Part shown: in pieces, positions 9,015-18,339 of the stretch
Numbering within the stretch: the stretch's first letter is position 1
Layout of the letters: the number at the start of each line of letters is the position of its first letter
From: JAFDWR01 sp038216655
GTDB taxonomy: Bacteria > Armatimonadota > Fimbriimonadia > Fimbriimonadales > Fimbriimonadaceae
DNA length: 64,000 nucleotides
Reading direction: 5' to 3'
Assembly: GCA_038216655.1 (NCBI GenBank)
Contig: JBBQPZ010000007.1
Span: 62,001-126,000 of the forward strand
The notes under the pieces: model-generated
The model's input: the letters and a program-made list of their open reading frames with translations, nothing else
Database searches by the model: none
What the model was told of the DNA's origin: nothing
Translations under genes and position numbers: made by a program

Positions 9015-10241
9015 ATGCTCTTGCCCCTACTTTCTCTCGCCCTCGCTGCCAACCAGAAGTCGCCCGCTTGGACTCCCGCGCGCCTGTTCAACGAATCTAG
9101 GCGAGCTTCCATCTCAGGAACCTTTGAGCCCGAGTTGATTAGGTGGTTCGGCGGTGACACTGCGCTCCTCAAAGGCGCGGACGCCAAGATCCAGGATCTC
9201 ACCGTGGCCTGGGCGATCGAAGTTCCCTCTTCGGCGAAACAAGTGGCGGTGGAGATCGTTGAGACGCCGCATCCGAATGCAAGAAGATATCCGGGCGTCG
9301 ATTCGTTAGCCCCGATGGCGCATCGGGAGTTAACTCTGAAGCAAGTGGGTAAGGGCAGACTCTTCGCAGGTGCCTTCGGCCTCCCGGAGGGGTCAGGATT
9401 TCTCTGGCGATACTCCATCGACAGTCAGCCCGTCGGAGATCCTCGCCAACTTGAGGTCTATACGATGCCCAAGGAGTCCAAGCCGGACCCCGCCATCCCT
9501 AGCGGCATACTTGAGTCGCAGCCTCCCATGACCAGCCAGATCTTTGGCGGGACCAAGCACGACTGGTGGATCTACACCCCCGCCGGATTCGACCCGGCCA
9601 AGGAATCCAACCTCGTGGTCTTCCAGGACGGGCAGTGGTCGCACGGCTACGCACCGGTGTACTTCGACCACCTTATCGCGACCCATGAGCTACCCCAGAC
9701 CGTGGTCGTGTTCGTCACTCCTGGTACGTTCCCTGACGGCAAGTCAGACCGCTCGCGCGAGTACGACACGCTCAACGAGATGTATGTCCGGTTTCTCCTT
9801 GAAGAACTCCTGCCTCCTATCGAGGCGAAGTACAAGATCACCCAGGACCCTATGCGGCGATGCGTGGCGGGGCTGAGCTCGGGCGGAATCTGCGCGTTCA
9901 CCGCGGCCTGGCAGCGGCCCGACAAGTTTGGACTCGTCATGTCCTGGATCGGCAGCTTCACTGACATCGCATCGGGGTCGACTTTAATCGAAGGTGGCCA
10001 CAATTATCCAGCTCTCATTCGGAAGACACCGCACAAGCCGATCAAAGTGTTCCTCCAGGACGGTGCGAACGACCTCGACAACGTGCACGGCAATTGGCCA
10101 CTCTCGAACAAACAGATGTTCGCCGCGCTTGAGTTCGCCAAGTACGACGTCCAGGCGAGTTGGGGGAACGGGTTCCACTCCGACAAACACGGACGGGCGA
10201 TCATGGCCGACGTGCTGCGCTGGCTGTTTACAAAGGGATGA
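9015..10241 (+). CDS. Secreted esterase of the enterochelin esterase (Fes/IroE-like) family
   Basis: 408 residues from ATG 9015, preceded by GAGG and starting with a signal-like MLLPLLSLALAANQ; the longer in-frame opening would translate the R3 repeat and is rejected. The alpha/beta-hydrolase part begins near residue 175 (IFGGTKHDWWIYTPAGFDP), has nucleophile Ser288 in GLSSGG and a likely catalytic His in GNGFHSDKHG near the C-terminus. The family cleaves ester bonds in siderophores, but many members are general carboxyl or feruloyl esterases; no siderophore genes are nearby, so the substrate is unknown. The stop overlaps the moeA start (ATGA). Confidence 0.85.
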   Translation: MLLPLLSLALAANQKSPAWTPARLFNESRRASISGTFEPELIRWFGGDTALLKGADAKIQDLTVAWAIEVPSSAKQVAVEIVETPHPNARRYPGVDSLAPMAHRELTLKQVGKGRLFAGAFGLPEGSGFLWRYSIDSQPVGDPRQLEVYTMPKESKPDPAIPSGILESQPPMTSQIFGGTKHDWWIYTPAGFDPAKESNLVVFQDGQWSHGYAPVYFDHLIATHELPQTVVVFVTPGTFPDGKSDRSREYDTLNEMYVRFLLEELLPPIEAKYKITQDPMRRCVAGLSSGGICAFTAAWQRPDKFGLVMSWIGSFTDIASGSTLIEGGHNYPALIRKTPHKPIKVFLQDGANDLDNVHGNWPLSNKQMFAALEFAKYDVQASWGNGFHSDKHGRAIMADVLRWLFTKG

Positions 10242-11437
10242 TCACCTTCGATGAGGCTCTGCGGATCGTGCTGGCCGAAGCCACGCCGCTGACCGAAACT
10301 CACGAGATCGCACTAGATCACGCGCTGGGCCGAGGGATGGCCGCCCCGTTGGTGGCGCGAGTGGACAACCCCCGGTTCGACAACTCGGCGGTCGACGGAT
10401 ACGGAGTTCGGTTGGCGGACCTCCCCGGCCCTTTGCCCCTTGTCGGAGCGGTGGGAGCCGGAGATGCTGAGTTGGATCGGCTGGACCGGCCCGCCGCGCT
10501 TCGCATCTTAACCGGAGCTCCCGTACCTACCGGCGTCGATGCGGTGGTGATGCAGGAGGACTGCCGCGTCAAGGGCGGGGCGATAACCGTCGTCGGAACC
10601 GTAGAAATGGGAGCAAATATCCGGAGGAAAGGCGAGGAGTATCGAGTTGGAGGAAGATTGCTTCCTGCAGGCACTCAGATCACGCCCCCCGTAGCCGGTT
10701 TGATGGCGACAAACGGGATCGAGAGGGTGGAGGTCCGCCGAGAAGTTCGCGTTGCCGTGGTGACCACGGGGAGTGAACTGGTGACTACCGGCGGGAACCT
10801 CGGACCGACCCAGATCTACGAGAGCAACTCGATGGCGCTTCGCTTCGCCGTGCGTTCGCTTGGGGCGTCGGTCCGGATCGAGCACGTCGTAGACGACGAG
10901 ACGCTGACCCGCGACGTTTTGTCAAAGGCGCTCGCAAGTTCGGATGTCGTGGTGACGACTGGCGGCGTCTCGGTCGGGGACCGCGATCTCGTCAAGGGCG
11001 TACTTGCCAATTTGGGGGTCGAGGAGAAGTTTTGGCGAATCAACATCCGACCGGGCAAGCCGGTTTACTTCGGCAAGCTCGGGCGCAAGTTGGTGTTCGG
11101 GTTGCCGGGGAACCCAGTTTCGGCGCTCGTGACGTTCCACTTGCTCGTGCGGCCTGCGCTACGGAAGATGATGGGGATCGTCGATCCGGCGGGTCCGCGG
11201 CTTCCGGCAATACTCCTTCAAACGCTCACCAAGGCAGCCGGGCGCGCGGAGTTCATTCGAGGTCGAATGGACGCTTCGGGGGAACGATTGAAGGTTACGC
11301 CGGATCGAGCGAGGGACTCTCACATGGTGGGAGGGATCGCTTCGGCGGACTGCCTCATCGAGCTTCCTGCAGAGGCCGAGACGGTAGAGGCGGGAACGCT
11401 GGTCCGGGTCATTCCCCTCCATTGGGGACCCGTCTAA
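10238..11437 (+). CDS. moeA: Molybdopterin molybdenumtransferase
   Basis: 399 residues from ATG 10238, which overlaps the esterase TGA and is preceded by AAAGGG. MoeA inserts molybdate into adenylylated molybdopterin. Visible landmarks: N-terminal SVDGYG-like segment (NSAVDGYGVR), ILTGAPVPTG, VVTTGSELV, TTGGVSVGDRD and GLPGNPVSA of the MoCF-binding domain, and a C-terminal beta domain. No other molybdenum cofactor gene is in the window, and the overlap with an esterase gene is likely incidental to function. Confidence 0.95.
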   Translation: MITFDEALRIVLAEATPLTETHEIALDHALGRGMAAPLVARVDNPRFDNSAVDGYGVRLADLPGPLPLVGAVGAGDAELDRLDRPAALRILTGAPVPTGVDAVVMQEDCRVKGGAITVVGTVEMGANIRRKGEEYRVGGRLLPAGTQITPPVAGLMATNGIERVEVRREVRVAVVTTGSELVTTGGNLGPTQIYESNSMALRFAVRSLGASVRIEHVVDDETLTRDVLSKALASSDVVVTTGGVSVGDRDLVKGVLANLGVEEKFWRINIRPGKPVYFGKLGRKLVFGLPGNPVSALVTFHLLVRPALRKMMGIVDPAGPRLPAILLQTLTKAAGRAEFIRGRMDASGERLKVTPDRARDSHMVGGIASADCLIELPAEAETVEAGTLVRVIPLHWGPV

Positions 11438-11445
11438 AAGAGGTA

Positions 11446-11478
11446 GCGCGCGAGCAGACCCTCATGCTGGTCGCGCGC
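11446..11478. terminator. Hairpin between convergent moeA and secreted-protein genes
   Basis: GCGCGCGA (11446-11453) pairs perfectly with TCGCGCGC (11471-11478) around a 17-nt loop. No T-tract follows in either direction, so intrinsic termination is only plausible. Confidence 0.45.
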
Positions 11479-11517
11479 CAATAGTTAAGGAAGGGACGTC
11501 ATTGGCCCTCGAATTGA

Positions 11518-11949
11518 TTAGAGAAGCAACAACGGATCGCCGACCGGACTTACGAGAAGGGCGGGATTGTCGTTGGGTTGGGCCGGGAGCAAAAGCACCT
11601 GCGAGAGGCTGAACTCGCCTTCGCTGACGGTGACCGACGGGTTGAAAAACAGGCTCGATTTCAGGGTCGCGTTGAATCCAACCGTGGTGTCACCGGCTTG
11701 CGGGTACAGGTAGGTCGGGATCGACGAGAACGCACTGTTCGCGGACACGGCGATCACTTCGGTGCCGTCCGCGGGGCCGCTGAGGGTCACGGTGAAGTGA
11801 ACCGTTTGGCCGGGGAGAACGAGCCCGCCATCGAGGCTGAAGACGATCGGGTGATTAGCGTCAAGTACCTGCACTGCGGCACTCGCGGTGGAAGCAAGGC
11901 TGGAAAGCAAGGCAATTGCAAAAACAAAGGGGAGATGAATGCGTACCAT
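11518..11949 (-). CDS. Small secreted single-domain Ig-like/beta-sandwich protein
   Basis: 143 residues from ATG at 11949 (an in-frame TTG at 11961 preceded by AGGA is an alternative). The N-terminus is a clear signal peptide (VRIHLPFVFAIALLSSLAS then TASAA). The mature part resembles one copy of the bacterial Ig-like repeat found in adhesins: LPGQTVHFTVTLSG, a central SAFSSIP, then VGFNATLKSS. It is homologous to the product at 49989-50366; both follow the same kind of regulator gene. It sits 20 bp after the NB-ARC gene on the same strand, so it is probably in that operon. Function unknown. Confidence 0.7.
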   Translation of the reverse strand: MVRIHLPFVFAIALLSSLASTASAAVQVLDANHPIVFSLDGGLVLPGQTVHFTVTLSGPADGTEVIAVSANSAFSSIPTYLYPQAGDTTVGFNATLKSSLFFNPSVTVSEGEFSLSQVLLLPAQPNDNPALLVSPVGDPLLLL

Positions 11950-11981
11950 CGAGGCACGCAATGCCGCATCCTACGTACCGT

Positions 11982-14621
11982 TCAAGCCATTTGGACCAAG
12001 TCCAGCACTTCTTCCAGGGAGAGCAGGGCGCCCGAAGCCTTCATTGCCTCAAATTGCCGCCCGCCAAGAGCCGCTCGCAGAATGCCCTCGTTCCGAGCAA
12101 ACCTGAGTTCGTGGGTTCGAAACAATTGCGCTCCCGAGAGTTTGCCGAGATGTTCGGCAAGACCCATGCATCGCGCTCCCATTTCGTATCGTTCCTCGCA
12201 GATTGCAAGGTCCGTCAACCACGCCGTTCCCCTCGCCGCCGTCGACAAGTCTCCCATTTCCTTCGCAATGCGAATGCCCTCGACGATTTTGGTGGTAGCG
12301 ACTTCGTAGTCTCCTCGCTTGAGCGCGATCAATCCATACCCCAGAGAGATCGTCCAACGAGACAGGTGGTCTTGAGTATCGCCAAACCCGATTTCCGCTC
12401 GGCGATGCCGGTCTTCACCTTCGTCGATCCTCCCAAGGTAGGTAAGCGCACTACCCCAGGAAACCAGCATGGCTGCCTCGAACTTCGGCATGTCGAGCTT
12501 CGCGAAGTGGGACTGCGCCCGGGAGAATTGTAATATCGCTTGTTCGTAGTCGGCATCAGCGACCAAGCAGTTGCCCAAATTCGTAAGCGAGGCCGCACAA
12601 AGCAAGTCGTGGCGAAGCCGCTTGCCGATCCGGTAAGCACGCTTCAGGTAGCCGATGGCTCGCTCGTTCAAGCCGGACTTCTCCGCGAGGGCACCCGCGG
12701 TATTCAATAAGCGCCCAAGATAAAGCTCTGGTGCGTCGCTGAGCTTCTTTGCCGCACGGTCCACGAGATTGAGAACCTCGGACGCTCGGCTCCGCTTATA
12801 CCAATACATCCAGGACATCGCCAGGGCGTCGACAAACGTCTTTGGATGGGCTCGGATAGTCTGCTCGAAGGCGGCGGCAAGGTCCGCTCGTAGTGCCTCT
12901 ATTTGGTCCAGGTAGATTCCCTCGTCCGACCCGGAGATCTTCTGAGACACCGTAGCGAGCTTGCCGATCATCAGGAGGCAGTGGCGCTCCAGCGTCTCTT
13001 GTCGGGCCTCCGTCTTGACGAGTCTCGTCTGGATGATCTGGGCAATCGTGGGAGCGATCCGGTAGTGGGTGACGCTGGTATTTGAGGGATCAATCGTCAC
13101 CAAGCCACTGTCGACGAGTTCCTGCAACGGGTCCTCGACATCCTCGGTGTCCCAGTCGGCCAGGGCGGCAATGTCGACGCGATTCCAAGCCCCACGTATT
13201 GGAAACATCTCCTTCGCAAGTACCTGGGCACGTTCTGAGAGGGACTGGAACGTCCATTCGAGAGACAGGGCGGCCGACCGGTGGCGGACATCCGCTCTTG
13301 CTTGCTTCCCGGCTTGGCTCGCTCCGATGATTTCGCCTAGCTCGTAGACGATCTGCTCAGGCGAGCTCCTTCGCATTCGCTTGGCAGCAAGGACGAGTCC
13401 AAGCGGGTGACCCGAAAGGCGGCGACAGATTGTCGCGATGGCTTCGGACTCGCTCTCAGACGGAGAGAAGTCTGGCCTCACCTCCCGAGTTCGGTCAAGG
13501 AAGAGCGCGGAAGATTCGAACTGCTCAATGTTTTCCGACGTGATCGAAAAGCCTTTGGCGGGAACTTCTAACGGCTGGAGTTGGAGAACGCTCTCTCCGC
13601 GAACGCCCAGCCGCACCATGGAAGTGGTAAGGAACCTCGGTCCCGGGATTCGGACTGCCTTCTCAAGGAAGCCCGTAATGGTGGATCGGGCGCGGTCACA
13701 TCCGTCAAAGACCAGAACGCACTGTCGGTTCGCTAGCTGCCGGTAGATACTGTCTTCCAACGACGCTGGAGCGACGCGAACCACCATGAGAGCGTCGGCA
13801 ATCGCCTCGATGATGTGATCCGGAGTTTCAAGGGCGGTCATGTCGACCCAAATGACCTCGTTATCGTTGGCTTCGACCAATTCCGCGGCCGCCCGGCGCG
13901 CCAGGTGGGACTTGCCGATTCCTCCGCTTCCAACGATCGTGACGAGTTGCATTCGAGCGACGCGTCCGAGGACGTCGTCCAATTCATCGGTCCGGCCCAC
14001 GAGGAACCCGAACTGGGGTGGCAACACCGAAGGGGGTCGCTCTTCGCCCAGAAGGTGAACCTTTGCGAAATCAATCTGCTCATGGAGGAGCTGGTAGACC
14101 CGATCCCGCCTCGAATGACCATCGACAAAGACCGTTCCAAGGTCCGCGAACCCGTAATCAGAGGGCGCCGAGTCCCGCATGATCTCAAACGCCGAGTTCG
14201 AGATCAGTGCCTGACCTGAGGGGGCCAAACCGGAAAGGGACAAGCACCTTTGCGCGGCCGGACAATCATAGAGACTCATCCCAGCGAGTCCCGAGCCGAT
14301 CGAAATACCGACACCTGGCAAGACGGCGGAGCGGGGGTCGCGGGCGGCCCCGAAAAACCTGATCAGGAGTTCGAGCGCCGAGTCAGGTGAACGGAATCCA
14401 AGCAATATCCGTTGCGGAGGGCCCGGCTCCGTCAGGATGCAAATCGTGCGCTCGTCGCCGGACGCGACAAGGTCCAGCAGGCTTGTGGTGAGAACATCAA
14501 GGCCAGACCCGGGCTCTGAGGAGGATGTCGAGAAACAGAGACCCAGAAAGGTCCAAATTCCGTCAGTACGCTCCGCGTCGTTACGAACCCGGGCTAATCG
14601 ATCCAAAGACCAGTGTTCCAT
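11982..14621 (-). CDS. Cyclase-like/NB-ARC/TPR signal-transduction ATPase (regulator 1)
   Basis: 879 residues. Residues about 1-182 resemble a decayed class III adenylate cyclase domain of the kind that precedes predicted ATPases (GVGISIGSGLAG, then YGFADLG and DRVYQLLH); metal-binding Asp residues are not recognisable, so it is probably catalytically dead. Residues about 205-480 form an NB-ARC/STAND ATPase: Walker A GSGGIGKS (231-238), Walker B-like CVLVFDGCDRA, sensor FLTTS and LSGHPLGLVLA, matching the family's GLPLAL. From about 560 onward are TPR-like helical repeats. Such proteins sense a ligand and switch by nucleotide-dependent oligomerisation; no effector or HTH domain is fused. It lies 46 bp downstream of a LuxR-type gene. 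Confidence 0.85.
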   Translation of the reverse strand: MEHWSLDRLARVRNDAERTDGIWTFLGLCFSTSSSEPGSGLDVLTTSLLDLVASGDERTICILTEPGPPQRILLGFRSPDSALELLIRFFGAARDPRSAVLPGVGISIGSGLAGMSLYDCPAAQRCLSLSGLAPSGQALISNSAFEIMRDSAPSDYGFADLGTVFVDGHSRRDRVYQLLHEQIDFAKVHLLGEERPPSVLPPQFGFLVGRTDELDDVLGRVARMQLVTIVGSGGIGKSHLARRAAAELVEANDNEVIWVDMTALETPDHIIEAIADALMVVRVAPASLEDSIYRQLANRQCVLVFDGCDRARSTITGFLEKAVRIPGPRFLTTSMVRLGVRGESVLQLQPLEVPAKGFSITSENIEQFESSALFLDRTREVRPDFSPSESESEAIATICRRLSGHPLGLVLAAKRMRRSSPEQIVYELGEIIGASQAGKQARADVRHRSAALSLEWTFQSLSERAQVLAKEMFPIRGAWNRVDIAALADWDTEDVEDPLQELVDSGLVTIDPSNTSVTHYRIAPTIAQIIQTRLVKTEARQETLERHCLLMIGKLATVSQKISGSDEGIYLDQIEALRADLAAAFEQTIRAHPKTFVDALAMSWMYWYKRSRASEVLNLVDRAAKKLSDAPELYLGRLLNTAGALAEKSGLNERAIGYLKRAYRIGKRLRHDLLCAASLTNLGNCLVADADYEQAILQFSRAQSHFAKLDMPKFEAAMLVSWGSALTYLGRIDEGEDRHRRAEIGFGDTQDHLSRWTISLGYGLIALKRGDYEVATTKIVEGIRIAKEMGDLSTAARGTAWLTDLAICEERYEMGARCMGLAEHLGKLSGAQLFRTHELRFARNEGILRAALGGRQFEAMKASGALLSLEEVLDLVQMA

Positions 14622-14667
14622 TCGCTACCGCGGCTTGATCACCATGTCCGGCCGAGAACGACAACGA

Positions 14668-15240
14668 CTAGACGAGGACGCGGAGAGCAACCTGAGTTCG
14701 GTTCTCGCACTGAAGCTTCCGGATGATCGTGCTCACCAAGTTCTTCACGCTCTGCTCTTGTATGCCCGTGGCCTCGGCGATGCGGCGGTTGGAGTAGCCC
14801 TTGGCGACGAGGGCGGCGATCTCGTGCTCGCGCATCGTCAGTCCAAACGGTCCGACAACTTTGCCGCGCGATCGGACGGAGATCTCGTTATGCAGATTGC
14901 CTGCGGCGGCTCGGATCGCACCGATCAGATCGTTCGAGCTGACCGATAGCGGGAGCATGCGATCGACTTCATCCGCTTCGACGCCACCCGGCACCTCTTC
15001 GCCAAGAAGAACGAGACCGATGCCACCGAAAACCTTGGCACCGAGCAGGAACTGCTTATCGGTCTCCGAGAGGGCGGCAGCTTGGGCGACGATCACGTGA
15101 GCCTGATGCTCCTTCACCGCGCTCAGACAATCGCGAGGCGATGTCGTGCTGATGACGATGTCGAAACGGCCTCGGGACTCAAGCAACAGTGCGAGAGATT
15201 CCCGGATCAGGTTCTCACTCCAAAGAAGGGCGATGCGCAT
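14668..15240 (-). CDS. LuxR/NarL-type regulator with a pseudo-receiver domain
   Basis: 190 residues from ATG 15240, chosen because the domain begins exactly there (MRIALLWSENLIRESL); the upstream in-frame extension is not receiver-like. Residues 1-115 have receiver topology, but the strand that should end in the phospho-acceptor Asp reads HVIVAQAAAL with none, and the usual acidic pair near residues 8-9 is absent apart from one Glu. Residues about 128-188 are a GerE helix-turn-helix (LTMREHEIAALVAKGYSNRRIAEAT, NLVSTIIRKLQ). It probably binds DNA without phosphorylation, possibly controlled by the NB-ARC protein encoded next. Confidence 0.82.
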   Translation of the reverse strand: MRIALLWSENLIRESLALLLESRGRFDIVISTTSPRDCLSAVKEHQAHVIVAQAAALSETDKQFLLGAKVFGGIGLVLLGEEVPGGVEADEVDRMLPLSVSSNDLIGAIRAAAGNLHNEISVRSRGKVVGPFGLTMREHEIAALVAKGYSNRRIAEATGIQEQSVKNLVSTIIRKLQCENRTQVALRVLV

Positions 15241-15652
15241 GGTTATCACAATACAGGACCTGCTCCTCAAATGTCTAATGCCGAACGAAAAACTGGCAAC
15301 AAGGCGCATGTTAAGGAAGTCAATGTTCTTAAAATACTCATCGTGCCACTCTCATTTTCGCCAGCTTCAAGTGCAATTTAGCCCAGAATCGGCAGCGAAT
15401 TGCCAGTCCTGTGGGAGAAAACCGCAAAATTTCTTGTCATCTGGCCGAGAAAAATTACTCCCACCGAGCCTTTCATGCTGCCGCCAAATACTGAGATCAA
15501 TCTTGGTTAGGCAAGCCTAGATTCAGCTTCCGCAGGTTCAACTATCCAACCCTTAGTACTGCGAAAGATATCCAGTATTTTCCCGAAATTCACGAATTGG
15601 CCGTGACCCAAAGCTAGCAAATGGGGGTGCATCCATTCGCTTCGAGATTGGG
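15241..15652. other. Intergenic region upstream of the LuxR gene and downstream of kdpC
   Basis: About 410 bp, more AT-rich than its surroundings. It should hold the promoter of the luxR/NB-ARC operon, but no convincing -35/-10 pair is visible. Near kdpC there is an 8-bp perfect inverted repeat TGACCCAA (15604-15611) / TTGGGTCA (15648-15655), a possible kdp end structure. No gene supported. Confidence 0.4.
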
Positions 15653-16258
15653 TCAGGACCCAAGTTTATTGTTCAATTGCAGCACGTTCACGCGATTTGG
15701 CCCGAAAACGGACAGAAATGGCCCTTGCGCTACCTCCTTGACCAGAGCCTCGACCTGCGCGGGATCAACATGGCGGGCGGCGGCAACTCGCTTTGACTGA
15801 AGCATCGCGTTCTCCACGCTGATTTCGGGGTCCAAGCCGCTGGCGGAGCGGGTCACCGCGTCGACGGGTACCGGCGCATCTTTCGCCAGTCCGTTCTCTT
15901 CGCGGTACTTCCTGGCCAGGTCAACGACTCCGTCGAAATCGCCGCTCGGGTTCTTAGGATCGTGGACCCCGTTGATGAGTTTAACGCTGGTCGGGCCGAG
16001 GTTGGTGCCCGAGGAGTTGGCTCCGTCGTATCCGCTTCCCGCCGCAGACGGCCGGGGGTGGAAGAACTCCGGTTTGCTGAAGTTCTGTCCGATCAGATCG
16101 GACCCAATGACACTCCCATCCTTGCCGGTGACAAGGCTACCGTTCGCCTGGTGCGGGAAGAGGGCTTGGGACAGCCCGTAGATCACCGCGGGGAAGGCAA
16201 ACCCCGTCACGATGACAAAGAACAGGGTGAAGACGATCGATGCGCGTAGGTGGTTCAT
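15653..16258 (-). CDS. kdpC: K+-transporting ATPase subunit C
   Basis: 201 residues, normal for KdpC: one N-terminal membrane helix (about residues 8-30), then a periplasmic domain with SLVTGKDGSVIGSDLIGQ, FHPRPSAAG.GYDGA.SSG.NLGP and a C-terminal DPAQVEALV. KdpC stabilises the KdpA-KdpB complex. Last gene of the kdp operon; 6 bp separate it from kdpB. Confidence 0.97.
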   Translation of the reverse strand: MNHLRASIVFTLFFVIVTGFAFPAVIYGLSQALFPHQANGSLVTGKDGSVIGSDLIGQNFSKPEFFHPRPSAAGSGYDGANSSGTNLGPTSVKLINGVHDPKNPSGDFDGVVDLARKYREENGLAKDAPVPVDAVTRSASGLDPEISVENAMLQSKRVAAARHVDPAQVEALVKEVAQGPFLSVFGPNRVNVLQLNNKLGS

Positions 16259-16264
16259 GAGAGT

Positions 16265-18337
16265 CTAGGCGAGGCGGAGCATAACGAGGAGTCGGTCGAG
16301 CAACCAGATGCCCGGGAATGGGACGAGAAGGCCGCCCACGCCGTAAATCCAGAGGTTTCGGCGAAGGATGGATTGGGCGTTCATCGGCCTGTAGGCCACG
16401 CCTCGCAGGGCGAGCGGGATCAGCGCGATGATGATCAGGGCGTTGAATATGACTGCAGCGAGGATCGCGCTCTTCGGGTTGGTGAGGCCGATGAAGTTGA
16501 GCGCGCGGAGCGCCGGATAGGTCACGAAGAACATCGCGGGGATGATCGCGAAGTACTTCGCCACGTCGTTGGCAATGGAGAATGTGGTCAGCGCACCGCG
16601 GGTCATAAGAAGACCTTTGCCGATCTCGACGACCTCGATGAGTTTGGTCGGATTGGAGTCGAGGTCCACCATGTTCCCCGCTTCCTTGGCGGCTTGGGTG
16701 CCCGTGTTCATGGCCACGCCGACGTCGGCTTGGGCGAGCGCGGGGGCGTCGTTGGTGCCGTCTCCGGTCATCGCGACGAGGCGGCCGCCACTCTGCTCCT
16801 TGCGGATGTAGGCGAGCTTCATCTCGGGGGTGGCTTCGGCGAGGAAGTCGTCGACGCCGGCTTCGGCAGCGATCGCGGCGGCGGTGAGGGGGTTGTCGCC
16901 GGTGATCATCACCGTCTTGATTCCCATCTCGCGCATCTGGGCGAAGCGGTGCTTCATGCCTCCCTTGACGATGTCCTTGAGTTGGATCACGCCGAGGACC
17001 CGTGCGGTGTCGGCGACGACGAGAGGGGTACCGCCCTCGCGCGATATCCGATCGACCTCGGACTGAACCTCGGTCGGCATCTTGCCGCCGTGCTCTTCGA
17101 CGAACATTCGGATCGCCTCCGAGGCACCTTTGCGCACAAGGCGCTGTCCGAGGTTGACGCCGCTCATGCGGGTCTGGGCGGTGAACGGGACGAACTCGGC
17201 GTCAAGTTCGTGCATCTCGCGCGCCCTGATCCCGTAGTTGTCCTTCGCCAGCACCACCACCGAACGCCCCTCGGGGGTCTCGTCGGCGAGGGAGGCGAGT
17301 TGGGCGACGTCGGCGAGGTCCTTCTCTTCAACACCAGGTGCAGGAACGAACGCGGTGGCCTGGCGGTTGCCGAGGGTGATCGTGCCGGTCTTGTCGAGCA
17401 GGAGGGTGTTGACGTCTCCAGCGGCCTCGACGGCTTTGCCGGACATCGCGAGCACGTTGTGCTGCATGACCCGGTCCATGCCAGCGATTCCGATGGCGCT
17501 GAGGAGTCCTCCGATCGTGGTCGGAATGAGGCACACGAGAAGCGCCACCAGCACGGCGATTCCCGGAACGTCGCCCTTGCCCGCTTGGTCGACGCTGAAG
17601 CGCGCGAACGGAAGCAGGGTGACCGTGGCGAACAGGAAGACAATCGTCAGACCGCTGAGCAGGATCGACAGCGCAATCTCGTTGGGTGTCTTCTGGCGCT
17701 GGGCGCCTTCGACGAGCGCGATCATGCGATCGAGGAACGACTCACCCGGGTTTTGGGTGACCTTCACCACGATCCGGTCGGACAAGACCCGCGTGCCGCC
17801 TGTGACCGCGGACCGGTCGCCGCCCGACTCGCGGATGACGGGAGCCGACTCGCCGGTGATCGCCGACTCATCGACCGAAGCGATGCCGTCGATGATTTCG
17901 CCATCAGCGGGGATCGGGTCGCCGGCTTCGCACACGAAGAAGTCACCCTTGACGAGCATCGTAGCGGCGACGGTCTCTTCCTTGTCTGGCTGGGCCGGCC
18001 AGGCGGTGAGTTTGCGAGCGCTGGTTGTGGTCTTGGCTTTGCGGAGCGAGTCCGCCTGGGCCTTGCCACGCCCTTCCGCCATCGCCTCCGCGAAATTGGC
18101 GAAGAGCACGGTGAACCAGAGCCAAAGCGAGAGTTGGCCCGTGAACATCGGATCCCCGGAGTGGGTCGCGATGTCGCGAACCCACATGATCGTGGTGATC
18201 ACCGAGCCGACCTCGACGACAAACATGACGGGGTTCTTCGCCACGGCGCGAGGATTGAGCTTGATGAAAGCGTCCTTGACTGCCCTTCGCACGAGGGTGG
18301 GGTCGAACAGGTTGCCGGATCGAGAGGATTTGTTCAT
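16265..18337 (-). CDS. kdpB: K+-transporting P-type ATPase subunit B
   Basis: 690 residues. Catalytic subunit of the high-affinity potassium pump: phosphorylation site Asp315 in DKTGTI, TGES actuator motif (residues 161-164), conserved MTGDGTNDAPALAQADVGVAM hinge motif (too long to be chance) and transmembrane segments at about 35-80, 220-285 and the C-terminal third. Two bases separate it from kdpA. Complete, with no missing motifs. Confidence 0.98.
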   Translation of the reverse strand: MNKSSRSGNLFDPTLVRRAVKDAFIKLNPRAVAKNPVMFVVEVGSVITTIMWVRDIATHSGDPMFTGQLSLWLWFTVLFANFAEAMAEGRGKAQADSLRKAKTTTSARKLTAWPAQPDKEETVAATMLVKGDFFVCEAGDPIPADGEIIDGIASVDESAITGESAPVIRESGGDRSAVTGGTRVLSDRIVVKVTQNPGESFLDRMIALVEGAQRQKTPNEIALSILLSGLTIVFLFATVTLLPFARFSVDQAGKGDVPGIAVLVALLVCLIPTTIGGLLSAIGIAGMDRVMQHNVLAMSGKAVEAAGDVNTLLLDKTGTITLGNRQATAFVPAPGVEEKDLADVAQLASLADETPEGRSVVVLAKDNYGIRAREMHELDAEFVPFTAQTRMSGVNLGQRLVRKGASEAIRMFVEEHGGKMPTEVQSEVDRISREGGTPLVVADTARVLGVIQLKDIVKGGMKHRFAQMREMGIKTVMITGDNPLTAAAIAAEAGVDDFLAEATPEMKLAYIRKEQSGGRLVAMTGDGTNDAPALAQADVGVAMNTGTQAAKEAGNMVDLDSNPTKLIEVVEIGKGLLMTRGALTTFSIANDVAKYFAIIPAMFFVTYPALRALNFIGLTNPKSAILAAVIFNALIIIALIPLALRGVAYRPMNAQSILRRNLWIYGVGGLLVPFPGIWLLDRLLVMLRLA

Positions 18338-18339
18338 AG

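Noticed and set aside
11982..14621. Active adenylate cyclase domain at the regulator N-terminus
   Set aside because: Only the late part of the fold is recognisable and metal-binding aspartates are not seen, so catalysis is not supported.
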